A stretch of 38,051 bases of DNA from CAZGSN01 sp964371655 (GCA_964371655.1 CAYJOD010000060.1:1-38051), one strand, 5' to 3'. Counted from the first letter of the stretch, positions 9,912-18,366 are shown. Numbers and translations are program-made. The notes: generated by a model from the sequence alone, not told the origin.

Positions 9912-10877
9912 ATGTTGCGTCGACTGGTGTTTGCTGTCGCGGTTGTGGTGGTCGCGGGAATCATGTTTCTCGCGGTCGGATTGGTCGCCGCACATGTGGC
10001 GATCCGGCGCGAACGCGCGCCGCTGCCGACCGCACAGGCGATCCTGGACTCGGCCGCCGGAGAAGATCGGCCCCTGCATTTGTCCGTCATCAACACCGCT
10101 AGCCAGGTCATGCCGCGCTCCGGCGTCCTCGACGCCGAGACCGATCCACACCCGAACGAACCCTACATCATGAGTCATACCTCCTTCGCGCTGGAGTGGG
10201 CGGACGGGCGCATGTTGCTCATCGACGCGGGTATGAACCGCGCGCAAGCGGTCAGCTTTGGGTGGCCGCTCTCGACCTTCGCGTCGGCAGCGCCGCTGCA
10301 GCCCCTGCTCTCCGTCGCCGAACGCCTCGGCGCGCAAGGCAAGCGCGTGCAGGCGATGCTCTTCACCCACCTGCATACCGATCACACCGGTGGGATCCTC
10401 GACCTATGCGCGAGTATCGGCCACGACGTACGCGTGTTCATGACCGAAGCCCAGCGCCTGCGCCCGAATCACACAACCAAGCCCGGCCTCGAGCAATTGA
10501 AGACAGCCGGTTGCGTGCACCAGGAGCCCTTGCGAAGCGCGCCGCTGATCGCGGTCCCCGGTTTCCCCGGCGTCTTCGTGATCGCCGCCGGCGGGCATAC
10601 GCCCGGAGGCCAAATGATTGTCGCCCACGTGCAGGACCAGGGCACGATGCACACCTATGTCTTCGCCGGTGACGTCGCCAACAACATCGATGGCATCCGC
10701 GCCGATGTCCCCAAACCCTATCTCTACCGAGTCGTGATCGTACCCGAGGACGATGACCGCCAGGCCGAGCTACGCCACTTCCTACGCGACCTGGAGCGCG
10801 ACCACGGCGTCACCGTGATCGTCTCACACGATCAGCGTTACATCGAATCGTTGAAGATCCCCACCTGGGAGCCCTAG
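9912..10877 (+). CDS. Membrane-anchored metallo-beta-lactamase-fold hydrolase
   Basis: Zinc hydrolase with the metal motif HLHTDH (H153, H155, D157, H158). GGHTPGG (H229) and AGDV (D254) supply further ligands, and a C-terminal SHD lies near residue 308. An N-terminal hydrophobic stretch (about 5-30) is a signal anchor or uncleaved signal, which places the enzyme outside the cytoplasmic membrane. ATG 9912 is preceded by GGGAGAG, a good ribosome binding site. The frame also extends up to 9810, but those residues are not membrane- or domain-like. Similar folds include quorum-quenching lactonases and glyoxalase II-like enzymes. Substrate is unknown. It converges on the membrane gene at 11050-11664 across a hairpin repeat. 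Confidence 0.85.
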   Translation: MLRRLVFAVAVVVVAGIMFLAVGLVAAHVAIRRERAPLPTAQAILDSAAGEDRPLHLSVINTASQVMPRSGVLDAETDPHPNEPYIMSHTSFALEWADGRMLLIDAGMNRAQAVSFGWPLSTFASAAPLQPLLSVAERLGAQGKRVQAMLFTHLHTDHTGGILDLCASIGHDVRVFMTEAQRLRPNHTTKPGLEQLKTAGCVHQEPLRSAPLIAVPGFPGVFVIAAGGHTPGGQMIVAHVQDQGTMHTYVFAGDVANNIDGIRADVPKPYLYRVVIVPEDDDRQAELRHFLRDLERDHGVTVIVSHDQRYIESLKIPTWEP

Positions 10878-10910
10878 CCCGCACTCGAGACGGACGCCCG
10901 AACCGAACCG

Positions 10911-11013
10911 GAAGAAATGAAGAACAGGAAACCGAAAGCCGGAAATGGAAAACCGGCAAATTGATCCGTTTTCAGTTTCCGGTTTCCTGTTTCCGGTTTT
11001 CCATTTCCGTTCC
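10911..11013. repeat. GGAAAC-type long imperfect hairpin, copy 1
   Basis: Left arm from 10911 (GAAGAAATGAAGAACAGGAA) and right arm ending at 11013 (GGTTTTCCATTTCCGTTCC) are imperfect reverse complements of about 46 bases. The left arm matches 30320-30365 at about 40 of 45 bases, so this is a dispersed element. It sits between two converging genes and could also act as a transcription barrier. Confidence 0.8.
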
Positions 11014-11049
11014 ATACCGCTCAAAAGTTCCGGGTACGGAACGAAGGCC

Positions 11050-11664
11050 TCACGTCGTCGTCGCCCGCGCCACAACCACGTCGACACGCGGTCGCGAGGC
11101 GGCGATGCGTAGAGCCAGCGCGCCGAGCACGATCGCGGCGAGCGGTACGAAGGCAAGCGAAACGGTGGCGCGACCGACGTAGTCGAACGCGAAGATTCCC
11201 CACATGTAGTAAACCCCGACCTTGTGCAGGCGAGTCCACCAGCGATGGCCGAGCCAACGCGCGCTACGATCGAACGAGGTCGCCACCATCGCCGCGATGA
11301 GCATGTAGCCGAGCGCGCCGCCGGTGAGCGTGACCGCGTCGATGTGGAAATCGACGATGACCCTCGCCGCCGCCAAGATCGCGAGGAGATGCACACCGTG
11401 CGAGGTGGCGAACGATACGCCGATGTAGCGACGGTTCCGCAGCATCCATTTGCTCAGCGGCGTTGGCCACAGGCGATTGACGGACGAAGCAATGAACGCG
11501 GTGGTGAACAGAACAAACGACACCCGCGCCGTGGCGCGGATCAACATCCGCAGCCCAGTCTCATTGGCGCCGACCACGCCGAGGATGAGACCTGCCAGAG
11601 CTCCGACCACGACGGCCGTCAAGCCGACCAAGGTCCACCCCTCGAACCAACTTCGATGTTTCAT
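11050..11664 (-). CDS. Ferric-reductase-like six-helix membrane protein
   Basis: Integral membrane protein of 204 aa with about six hydrophobic segments (10-32, 43-60, 80-100, 112-131, 150-165, 170-190). Conserved histidines H89 and H92 (SHGVH) in helix 3 and H147 (RLHKVG) before helix 5 fit the haem-binding pattern of the ferric-reductase-like/MsrQ (YedZ) superfamily. ATG 11664 (MKHRSW) is chosen because the longer frame from 11730 adds a polar stretch overlapping a palindrome at 11713-11728. No MsrP-type molybdopterin partner is adjacent, so an MsrPQ role is not supported. Likely job: haem-dependent electron transfer across the membrane, partner unknown. Confidence 0.75.
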   Translation of the reverse strand: MKHRSWFEGWTLVGLTAVVVGALAGLILGVVGANETGLRMLIRATARVSFVLFTTAFIASSVNRLWPTPLSKWMLRNRRYIGVSFATSHGVHLLAILAAARVIVDFHIDAVTLTGGALGYMLIAAMVATSFDRSARWLGHRWWTRLHKVGVYYMWGIFAFDYVGRATVSLAFVPLAAIVLGALALRIAASRPRVDVVVARATTT

Positions 11665-11712
11665 GGTGGGACTGAAGTAAGCACGGATCGTGGCTGTATT
11701 GAAAGCCTCGTC

Positions 11713-11728
11713 GCGGGCGTCAGCCCGC
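11713..11728. repeat. Short palindrome GCGGGC-TGAC-GCCCGC type
   Basis: GCGGGCGTCAGCCCGC. Close variants occur at 3789-3805 and 31907-31921, all intergenic. It lies between the divergent ferric-reductase-like and methyltransferase genes. Confidence 0.6.
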
Positions 11729-11805
11729 ACTGGGTTCTTCTTTGCGTAAGTGGGGTGGAAATGAGCTCGCCGTTACGCGATCGAGAGAAGGAGAGGAGAC
11801 TCGCG

Positions 11806-12669
11806 ATGCCGGAGATATCTGTCAGTGGACCAAACGCGGAGCAGATCAAGTACTGGAACGAGCGCGGCCAGAGTTGGGTCCAGCTCCACGAGATGATCGA
11901 CCAGCAACTGCGGCCGCTGGGCGTGCTCGCGATGGAGCGCGGCGGCATCGGCCCCGGGCAGCGCGTGCTCGACGTCGGCTGCGGTTGTGGCGATACCACG
12001 GTGGCTCTGGCGCAACGCGTCGGACCCTGTGGGTCGATCGTCGCCATCGACATCTCGACCAATATGCTGCAACGCGCCCGCGAGCGCGTCGCTGCCGCCG
12101 GCCTCACCAACGTCACCTTCGCCAACGCCGACGCGCAAACCCAGCGTCTACCACCGCCCCCGTTCGACGTGGTGTTCTCTCGCTTTGGCGTGATGTTTTT
12201 CGTCGAACCGGCAGCAGCGTTTGCGAACCTACGCACACACCTTTGCGCGCAGGGACGCCTGTCGTTCGTGTGCTGGCAGGGGTTGCCGGAGAACCCGTGG
12301 ATGTTCGTGCCGCTGATGGCCGCGGCGCAGCACGTCGAGCTGCCGCCGCCGCCACCCCCCGGTGCCCCCGGTCCCTTCGCGTTTGCCGACCGCGTGCGCG
12401 TCGAAGGTATTTTGGCGCAGGCCGGCTTCGTGAACATCGGGCTCGAGTCGGTCAAGGAGACTCTGGCGATCGCGGCGGGCGGCGGTCTCGATCAGGCCGC
12501 CGACATGATGATGCAGATGGGTCCGACGGCGCATATCCTGCGCACCGCCGACGCAAGCCTCTTGGAGCCGGTTCGCGCCAGCATCCGTGAGGCGCTGGCG
12601 CCGTACGCGACCGCAGGCGGTGTCGAAATGCCGAGCGCGGCCTGGATCGTCACCGCCAACGCGCCGTGA
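11806..12669 (+). CDS. Class I SAM-dependent methyltransferase
   Basis: Methyltransferase with motif I VLDVGCGCGD (54-63), the acidic ribose-binding D82 (AIDIS) and a motif II-like PPFDVVFSRFGVMFF stretch. The overall pattern (KYWNERG near the N-terminus, MFFVEP, later GFVNIGLESV) resembles the UbiE/COQ5-like and small-molecule methyltransferase group. ATG 11806 is preceded by GGAGAGGAG at a proper distance. An in-frame ATG at 11761 is the alternative and adds 15 charged residues. 287 aa. Substrate unknown. It is monocistronic, converging on the Cys-rich gene downstream. Confidence 0.85.
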   Translation: MPEISVSGPNAEQIKYWNERGQSWVQLHEMIDQQLRPLGVLAMERGGIGPGQRVLDVGCGCGDTTVALAQRVGPCGSIVAIDISTNMLQRARERVAAAGLTNVTFANADAQTQRLPPPPFDVVFSRFGVMFFVEPAAAFANLRTHLCAQGRLSFVCWQGLPENPWMFVPLMAAAQHVELPPPPPPGAPGPFAFADRVRVEGILAQAGFVNIGLESVKETLAIAAGGGLDQAADMMMQMGPTAHILRTADASLLEPVRASIREALAPYATAGGVEMPSAAWIVTANAP

Positions 12670-12693
12670 TTGAGGACCTTGCGGAGCCCGTGC

Positions 12694-13512
12694 TCAGAAC
12701 GGCGGGTAGAGAGCCGCCATCATCGTGTCCGTCCATTGATCAGCGGCAGCGAGCACACAGCTCGATTCCGCCGGTGCATCGGAGGCACAGGTATCCAGCT
12801 CCGTGGCCAGCATGACGGTTTCACAGCGTCCGCTGATCTGGAGGCGTAGCTTATCCACGGCGCGTTGAGCGCGTGCGTAGTACGGATGCGTGGGTTGGCT
12901 CACGTCGGTACAATCGACACCGGCGTAGGCCGGGTCGTTGATCTCTTTCAGAAACTGGCAATCGTCCTGTAGTTTCATGCGCTTGTTCATGTAGATCACC
13001 ATGCCGCGGGCGATATTTTGCTGGCAGATCCGCGCCGCTTTGGTCGCCGGGAGCGGTGGAGACCCAAGCGTTGGGGGCATCGCCGTCAGGGCGCTCGCCT
13101 GCGTCAGGCATTCCATGCAAACACCGAGCTCGGGAAAGGTCGTGGTCGGTAGAGCCGCACACGGTGCCGGACAACTGCTCTGACCGATCTCGGCCGGCGT
13201 CGCTACGCGCGCGCTGCATTGCCTCGACTGCGCCAGCATCCGTTCGAGCTGGCGCGCCAGCGTAGCCACCCCCGCGTCGTAATGGCTCGCGGCCCACGTC
13301 GAAGGATCGCTGCAGCTCACCGATTCAGAAAGTCTCCCTAAGAAGCGGTCGCGATGGCAATGCCCCACTTGAACGGTGATCGCGGCGACGCGCTGGCGCA
13401 CGGTATTGCCAAAGGACAGGCGACACAGGGCGCGGTCGCCGAGCGGGTAGCCCCAGACGGGAGCACCCAGAGCGCTCAAGAGCACGACCACGCTGGCGGC
13501 GTACTTCAGCAT
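12694..13512 (-). CDS. Cys-rich secreted protein of unknown function
   Basis: A signal peptide is evident (MLKYAASVVVLLSALGAPVWG, cleavage near residue 21). The mature protein of about 250 aa carries 14 cysteines, including SCPAPC and CMEC pairs, suggesting disulfides or a metal site outside the cytoplasm. I do not recognise a domain. It lies about 100 bp downstream of the exported M20 peptidase on the same strand and could share its transcript. The 99-bp gap contains one arm-like GACGTCCTTGCAGTCCC segment that resembles the hairpins near 22806 and 23463. Confidence 0.7.
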   Translation of the reverse strand: MLKYAASVVVLLSALGAPVWGYPLGDRALCRLSFGNTVRQRVAAITVQVGHCHRDRFLGRLSESVSCSDPSTWAASHYDAGVATLARQLERMLAQSRQCSARVATPAEIGQSSCPAPCAALPTTTFPELGVCMECLTQASALTAMPPTLGSPPLPATKAARICQQNIARGMVIYMNKRMKLQDDCQFLKEINDPAYAGVDCTDVSQPTHPYYARAQRAVDKLRLQISGRCETVMLATELDTCASDAPAESSCVLAAADQWTDTMMAALYPPF

Positions 13513-13611
13513 GCCACTAAAGTTACCTCAGGCGTCGTCGTTTGCGCAGCGAAAACGTTGCCCCTCCCGGCCCTGACGTCCTTGCAGTCCCTGCCGCCGT
13601 CTTCTCGTGAC

Positions 13612-15000
13612 TCACTCGGCGCACAAAGTCTCGATCGTATCGTACGCCACCTGGACCCCGAAGCGCAGGTTGTCGAGCGAGATGCGCTCGTCGATGCCGT
13701 GGAAGCGCTTGATCATGTCTTCGGTTGCCAGCATCGGCTGGTAGCCGTAGCAGTTGATGCCAACGGCACGGAACGCTTTGCAGTCGCTGCCGCCGGTGAG
13801 CATGCCCGGAACGCTCACACTACTCGGGGCGCGCTTCTCGATCGCGTGCTCGAGGGCGCGGAAAAAAGCGGTGTCGGAATTACTGGGGGGTTGCAGCTCC
13901 GGGTTGTTACGCTCCAGCTCTATCATGACACGCGGGTCGGCGATGCGCTTCGTCAGCGCGGCGATGAACTCCGCGGGCTGCGTATCCGGCAACAGGCGGA
14001 CATCGAGATCCGCCTCGGCATGCGCCGGGATGACGTTGTGCTTGAGACCAGCGCGCAGTCCGGTCAAAGAGATCGTATCGCGTACCGAGCTGTTGAGGAC
14101 GCGATTGCCGCTGATCCAACCGTTCGCAAGCCACGACAGCGGCGGCGCATCGATGTGGCCGGCGACGAAACCCCCGCCTGGCGCGACGGCGCCACCGAGC
14201 CGACGCAACCCTTCGCGCATCGTCGGCGCCAGGTGCAGCGGCCGTTCCCACGCGGCGATGCGGCTCAGGGCCGCAATCAATATATTGATACCGCCGTTCG
14301 CCGTCGGCGACGAGCCGTGCCCACCTTCGCCGACGGCCTTGAGCGTGATCCACATCGAGTTCTTCTCGGTCACCGCGATCGAGTTGATCGGATGCTTCGC
14401 GAGCACTCCTTCAATCGTGGCGCCACCCTCGTTCCACACCGCCTCGGCACGGATATCGTCGAGGTGATTCTTCACCATGAAGATGGCGCCGTCGGCGCCG
14501 CCGACTTCCTCATCCGCCACCGCCAGAAAGATCAAGTCGCGGCCGCAGCTTTTGTGCTCGCGGACGCGCGCCAGCAACGCCCCCAGCTGAACAACCCCAC
14601 TGCTCTTGTCGTCGAGCGTACCGCGTCCGTATACGAAGCCGTCCTGGAGCGCGCCGCTAAAGGGCGGAACCGACCAATCCGACGCCTGCGCCGGCACGAC
14701 GTCCATATGGTGCAGCAACAGGATCGGTTGCGCCTTGCCCGTGCCCTTGAGACGGGCGACGAGATTCGTCCGCTCCGGAGCGCTCGGGTAGAGCTTCGCC
14801 TCGATGCCGTCCTTCGCCAGCGTCGCCTTCAAGAACTCCGCCGCCGGCAGCTCGTTGCCGGGTGGGTTGGTGGTGTCGATCTTGGCGTAGGCCGATAGGA
14901 TCTGCGCGGCTTCGTTGGTGAGCGCGTTCCAATCGGGTTCGGCGCGCAGCGGGTGGGCGATGGCGGCAACGATGAGGAGAGCAGGTAGGAGAGTGCGCAT
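13612..15000 (-). CDS. Exported M20-family metallopeptidase
   Basis: Zinc-dependent peptidase or deacylase of the M20 (ArgE/DapE/carboxypeptidase-like) family. Metal and catalytic residues are visible: H98-M-D100 in LLHHMDVVP, D130/D131 in YGRGTLDDKS, the E164-E165 pair in VADEEVGG, NEGG near 190, and a C-terminal HGIDERI histidine. The start at ATG 15000 gives MRTLLPALLIVAAIAHPLRA, a clean signal peptide, whereas the longer frame from 15045 would bury it. 462 aa, the size of the M20 carboxypeptidase group with an inserted dimerisation domain. A periplasmic or secreted location and peptide substrates are inferred. Confidence 0.9.
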   Translation of the reverse strand: MRTLLPALLIVAAIAHPLRAEPDWNALTNEAAQILSAYAKIDTTNPPGNELPAAEFLKATLAKDGIEAKLYPSAPERTNLVARLKGTGKAQPILLLHHMDVVPAQASDWSVPPFSGALQDGFVYGRGTLDDKSSGVVQLGALLARVREHKSCGRDLIFLAVADEEVGGADGAIFMVKNHLDDIRAEAVWNEGGATIEGVLAKHPINSIAVTEKNSMWITLKAVGEGGHGSSPTANGGINILIAALSRIAAWERPLHLAPTMREGLRRLGGAVAPGGGFVAGHIDAPPLSWLANGWISGNRVLNSSVRDTISLTGLRAGLKHNVIPAHAEADLDVRLLPDTQPAEFIAALTKRIADPRVMIELERNNPELQPPSNSDTAFFRALEHAIEKRAPSSVSVPGMLTGGSDCKAFRAVGINCYGYQPMLATEDMIKRFHGIDERISLDNLRFGVQVAYDTIETLCAE

Positions 15001-15068
15001 GCACGCCCTCGTATCAACAGACCAGGCGAGAAGCGAGATCCGCACCAGCGCGGCGTACCCGAGAAAAT

Positions 15069-15120
15069 GCCCTCACCCTAACCCTCTCCCGCGCCGGAAT
15101 TGGCGCGGGAGAGGGGAGCT
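15069..15120. repeat. REP-like palindromic element, copy 3
   Basis: Tail CCCTCACCCTAACCC followed by CTCTCCCGCGCC / GGCGCGGGAGAG. It is the reverse complement of 3601-3652 with one mismatch in 52. It lies upstream of the M20 gene, past the radA end. Further relatives occur at 16750 and 31951. Confidence 0.85.
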
Positions 15121-15182
15121 AGCATTGTGCCCTCTCACCGTGCCGGCAAGATATTGAACGTCCGTCGCTCAGGGCGAGAGAG

Positions 15183-15286
15183 ATCCCACGAATCACCGCT
15201 CTCTAACGGTCGCGGCTCAGGTCGAGATCCGTAGGTGTTGGCCAAGTCAGAGCCGCGCGCGTAAGCAAGCGGCCAGCGGGTGAATG
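15183..15286. repeat. 104-bp inverted-repeat element, copy A
   Basis: Begins ATCCCACGAATCACCGCT and ends GCGGGTGAATG. The reverse complement of 17178-17281 is the same length with 6 mismatches (94%), no indels, all transitions. Internal pairing is possible: CGCGGCTC with GAGCCGCG, and CACC-GCT with AGCGGGTG. It lies just past the end of radA. Confidence 0.9.
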
Positions 15287-15308
15287 GTTCCTTTGGTAAG
15301 AACCATTC
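15282..15308 (-). terminator. Hairpin just downstream of radA, possible terminator
   Basis: Nine-base-pair stem GAATGGTTC / GAACCATTC with a nine-base loop, starting 9 bases past the radA stop. No T-run follows in the radA direction, so it is not a classical intrinsic terminator. It overlaps the end of repeat copy A. Confidence 0.3.
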
Positions 15309-15317
15309 CCTAGTCGT

Positions 15318-16670
15318 TCAGAACAACTGCTCCCACGCTTCCGAAAGCGAGGTGACGCCGATCACCTCGACGCCGTCGATGGCAGCGATCTGCCGGCGCG
15401 ACGACTCGGGGACGAGGCAGCGGCTGAAGCCGAGCTTGGCCCCTTCGCGCACGCGCGTCTCGACCTGACTGACGGCGCGCACTTCGCCGGCGAGACCGAC
15501 CTCGCCGATCACGACCGTGCGCGCGTCGATGGGCTTGTCGAGGAAGCTCGAGGCCATCGCCGCGACCACGCCGAGGTCGGCGGCGGGCTCGTCGATGCGC
15601 ACGCCGCCGGCGACGTTGACGAAGACGTCCTGCCCGAGCAGATGCACGCCCATCTTCTTCTCGAGCACCGCGACCAGCAACGCGACGCGGTTGTGGTCGA
15701 TGCCCAGCGTCGTCCGGCGCGGCGTGCCCAGCGACGTCGGCGACACCAGGGCTTGCACCTCGACCAGAATCGGGCGCGTTCCTTCGATGCTGGTGATCAC
15801 CACCGATCCGGGAACCTCGTGCGGGCGTTCGGCGAGAAAGAGCTCGGAGGGGTTGGCGACTTCCTGCAGTCCGGCTTCCTTCATTTCGAACACGCCGATC
15901 TCGTTGGTCGAGCCGAAGCGGTTCTTGACGGCGCGCAGGATGCGGAACGCATGACCGCGATCGCCTTCGAAATACAAGACGGTGTCGACCATATGCTCGA
16001 GCACGCGCGGTCCCGCAAAGGCGCCTTCCTTGGTGACGTGACCGACCAGAAAGGTAGCGCTGTTGCTGGACTTCGCCTGCAAGACCAGACGCGCGGCACA
16101 CTCACGCACCTGTCCGATGCTGCCCGGCGCCGAGCTCAGCTGTTCGGTGAACATCGTCTGAATCGAATCGATCGCGAGGACCGCGGGAGCAATCTTCTTG
16201 ACGTGCTCGAGGATGCGCTCCAGCCCGGTTTCCGCCAGCACCAAGAGGCGGTCTTCGCTCACGCCGAGACGGTCGGCGCGCATCTTGATTTGTTGTGGCG
16301 ATTCCTCGCCCGACACGTAGAGCACCGTCGCTTCACGCGCGAGCGCCGACAGCGCCTGCAGCACCAGGGTCGATTTGCCGATCCCCGGATCACCGCCGAT
16401 CAAGACGACGGAGCCGGGGACCACACCGCCGCCGAGAACCCGATCGAGCTCGCCGATGCCCGAATGCCGGCGCTCTTCGTCACCGCCCTCGATCGCCGTG
16501 ATCGGCTGCGCGCCTGCGCTCGACGTCGCGTAACGATGTGTCTCAGTGGTGCTCTCCTCGCGTTCCTCGGCCAGCGTGTTCCAACCCTGACAGTCGGGGC
16601 ACTTTCCCAACCAGCGCGGCGACTGATAGCCGCAGCTCTGACAAGCGAAGATCGTCCGCACCTTTGCCAC
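15318..16670 (-). CDS. radA: DNA repair protein RadA
   Basis: RecA-related ATPase that drives branch migration of recombination intermediates in the cytoplasm. Domains in order: N-terminal zinc finger C10-x2-C13...C24-x2-C27, Walker A GGDPGIGKST (92-101), RadA-specific KNRFG (249-253), and a C-terminal Lon-protease-like domain (about 340-450) with GGVRIDEPAADL. GTG 16670 is chosen because it gives the standard M-A-K-x-x-T start right before the zinc finger. The frame extending to 16772 would add 34 residues atypical for RadA and reach into a repeat. 450 aa is the expected length. The gene is bracketed by the two arms of a 104-bp inverted repeat. Confidence 0.96.
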   Translation of the reverse strand: MAKVRTIFACQSCGYQSPRWLGKCPDCQGWNTLAEEREESTTETHRYATSSAGAQPITAIEGGDEERRHSGIGELDRVLGGGVVPGSVVLIGGDPGIGKSTLVLQALSALAREATVLYVSGEESPQQIKMRADRLGVSEDRLLVLAETGLERILEHVKKIAPAVLAIDSIQTMFTEQLSSAPGSIGQVRECAARLVLQAKSSNSATFLVGHVTKEGAFAGPRVLEHMVDTVLYFEGDRGHAFRILRAVKNRFGSTNEIGVFEMKEAGLQEVANPSELFLAERPHEVPGSVVITSIEGTRPILVEVQALVSPTSLGTPRRTTLGIDHNRVALLVAVLEKKMGVHLLGQDVFVNVAGGVRIDEPAADLGVVAAMASSFLDKPIDARTVVIGEVGLAGEVRAVSQVETRVREGAKLGFSRCLVPESSRRQIAAIDGVEVIGVTSLSEAWEQLF

Positions 16671-16749
16671 CCGCGGCGTATAGTATGCGCGGAAAAGGTT
16701 TGGAACGGTTCGACGCTCGATTGGCCTCGAGGATGAAAAGCAAGCTCCG

Positions 16750-16788
16750 CTCCCCCGTGCCACTTCTGGCACGGGGGAGGGTTAGGGT
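16750..16788. repeat. REP-like palindromic element, copy 4
   Basis: Perfect 13-bp stem CTCCCCCGTGCCA / TGGCACGGGGGAG with loop CTTC, followed by GGTTAGGGT, the same tail as copies 1 and 3. The stem differs in sequence from the others, but the architecture is kept. Confidence 0.75.
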
Positions 16789-16833
16789 CACATCATTACA
16801 CACAACTCGGCATGTACGCGTATCTGGATTCTG

Positions 16834-17068
16834 GACCCCGAAGGGGTCGAAGAAATTAGCCGGTGGTTGAGCGAAGCGATACCACCGGATCATACGTGGC
16901 CGCCGTATTTCGCACCCCGGTAGGGGTGCAAGCACGTCGTGCTCAGCGGGGCGAAAAGGCTTGCGACAGCTGGCACCCCTACCGGGGTGCATGATATCCC
17001 GCCCGGAAGCCGGTGGTATCGGCCGCTGGCCTCAACCACCGGCTAATCGCTGTCATCCCTCCGGGATG
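16834..17068. repeat. Nested palindrome cluster upstream of radA
   Basis: Ordered and roughly mirror-symmetric: GACCCCGAAGGGGTC (16834-16848); arm 16855-16888 starting ATTAGCCGGTGGTTGAG; GCACCCCGGTAGGGGTGC (16912-16929); its exact reverse complement GCACCCCTACCGGGGTGC (16973-16990); arm 17010-17047 ending CAACCACCGGCTAAT; and CATCCCTCCGGGATG (17054-17068). Each arm is itself a hairpin (CCGGTGGT / ACCACCGG). The interval from 16671 to 17382 contains no convincing gene. Confidence 0.85.
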
Positions 17069-17177
17069 CTCCGGGACGCGCGCCAAGGCCGGGCTGCGAG
17101 TTGTGTTTAAGGATGTGGCCGCACCGCATCGCCGCCGCGAATCCGGAGGAGCACGCCGCGCCGTGCCTCCACGGAGG

Positions 17178-17281
17178 CATTCACCCGCTGACCGCCTGCT
17201 TACGCGCGCGGCTTTGACCTGGCCAACATCTACGGATCTCGACCTGAGCCGCGACCGTTAGGGAGCGGTGATTCGTGGGAT
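17178..17281. repeat. 104-bp inverted-repeat element, copy B
   Basis: Reverse complement of 15183-15286 with six transitions. Its outer end abuts the perfect palindrome TGCCTCCACGGAGGCA (17164-17179). This mirrors copy A, which also runs into a hairpin of different sequence at the same end. Confidence 0.9.
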
Positions 17282-17382
17282 GTGCTCGGCTCCCCACACC
17301 GGCGCCACCGTCGCGAATCCACAAGTCAGCACCGGTGTCACCTGTTGACTTTGCAACCGCGACCCTGAACTCTCGCCCCACG

Positions 17383-18366
17383 ATGGCCATCGAATTTCGC
17401 ACCATCACCAGTGGCGAACGCGAGGCCGTTCTCGACTTACTCGCCGACTGGCACAATGATCGCGAATTCTTCGCCCGCTATTTCCGCCACGAGCCGAGCT
17501 TTCGCGACGACCTGTGTTTCGTCGCCGTGGACGGCGGCCGTATCGTCAGCACCTTGCAGGTCTTCCGCAAAGCGGTGCGCGCCAACGGCAAGGTTCTACA
17601 GGTCGCGGGTGTCGGCAACGTCTTCACCGCCGCCGCGTATCGCGAGCAACGACTGGCGAGCACTCTGTTGAAGCTCGCGCTCACGGCGATGCGCGAGCAT
17701 GAGTTCGATCTATCGCTGCTGTTTGCGGTCCGCCTCGAATTCTACGGCCACTTTGGCTGGCGCAGTCATCTGCGGCACCTAACCTTTCTCGACCCCGTCC
17801 GCGTCGATGCTACCGGGCCCTATCGGATCGCACCGTATGCGGCGTCGGATCTAGAGCGTGTCGCGGCGATCTACGAAAGCTTCAATGGTGGACTTGCGGC
17901 GACCACGGTCCGCGACGCAGCCTATTGGGCCGGCCAGCTCAAGTATGCCGGCAGCCCGAGCGAGGACTTTCTGGTTGCCCGCGACGCCGGCGAGATCGTT
18001 GCCTACGCCCGCGGTGCAAGCTTGGGCGACTACCTAGGCTACTACGTCATCCTCGAGCACGCCTGCCTGCCGGGTCGTGAGGACGCCGTGGTCCAGCTCC
18101 TGTGCCGGCTGCACGGCAGCGAAGCCGCCGCGCTTCCCGGGACCGTCGCCCAACTGGCGACGTCGCCGGATGTAGCCGCCAAGCTGCAAGGGCGCGGCGT
18201 TAGCCTGAGGACTGTCGAAGACTCCTTCTGGATGTGGCAGGTCATCTCAGCGCGGCAGGTCGCCACCAAGCTCGGCCTGCACGTCAAGGAAGTCGAGGCG
18301 GACGATTTCTTCTATCGCCTGTTTCCACCCGACGCGTCCGTGTACTGGATCTCGGATCGGTTCTGA
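17383..18366 (+). CDS. GNAT-family N-acetyltransferase
   Basis: Acyl-CoA-dependent acetyltransferase. The N-terminal half shows the GNAT core: VAGVGNVFTAAAYREQRLAS fits the acetyl-CoA pyrophosphate-binding segment (V-x-P-x-x-R-x-x-x-x-A/G), and LEFYGHFGW is the usual F-Y-x-x-x-G-W motif. The C-terminal half (about 150-327) resembles the second GNAT-like part of Eis-type enzymes. ATG 17383 starts just before IEFRTITSGE. The frame runs back to 17275, but that part overlaps repeat copy B. 327 aa. Substrate unknown. It is expressed alone, converging on glk. Confidence 0.8.
   Translation: MAIEFRTITSGEREAVLDLLADWHNDREFFARYFRHEPSFRDDLCFVAVDGGRIVSTLQVFRKAVRANGKVLQVAGVGNVFTAAAYREQRLASTLLKLALTAMREHEFDLSLLFAVRLEFYGHFGWRSHLRHLTFLDPVRVDATGPYRIAPYAASDLERVAAIYESFNGGLAATTVRDAAYWAGQLKYAGSPSEDFLVARDAGEIVAYARGASLGDYLGYYVILEHACLPGREDAVVQLLCRLHGSEAAALPGTVAQLATSPDVAAKLQGRGVSLRTVEDSFWMWQVISARQVATKLGLHVKEVEADDFFYRLFPPDASVYWISDRF

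Noticed and set aside
11050..11664. MsrQ of the MsrPQ methionine sulfoxide reductase system
   Set aside because: No molybdopterin subunit MsrP is adjacent, so only the membrane family can be claimed.
13354..14898. 514-aa open frame on the plus strand
   Set aside because: Antisense to the M20 peptidase, which has full metal ligands and a signal peptide.
15183..17281. The 104-bp repeats considered as integron attC or insertion-sequence ends
   Set aside because: No RYYYAAC/GTTRRRY pairing in the right place, no integrase or transposase between or beside the copies, and no target-site duplication seen at the outer edges.
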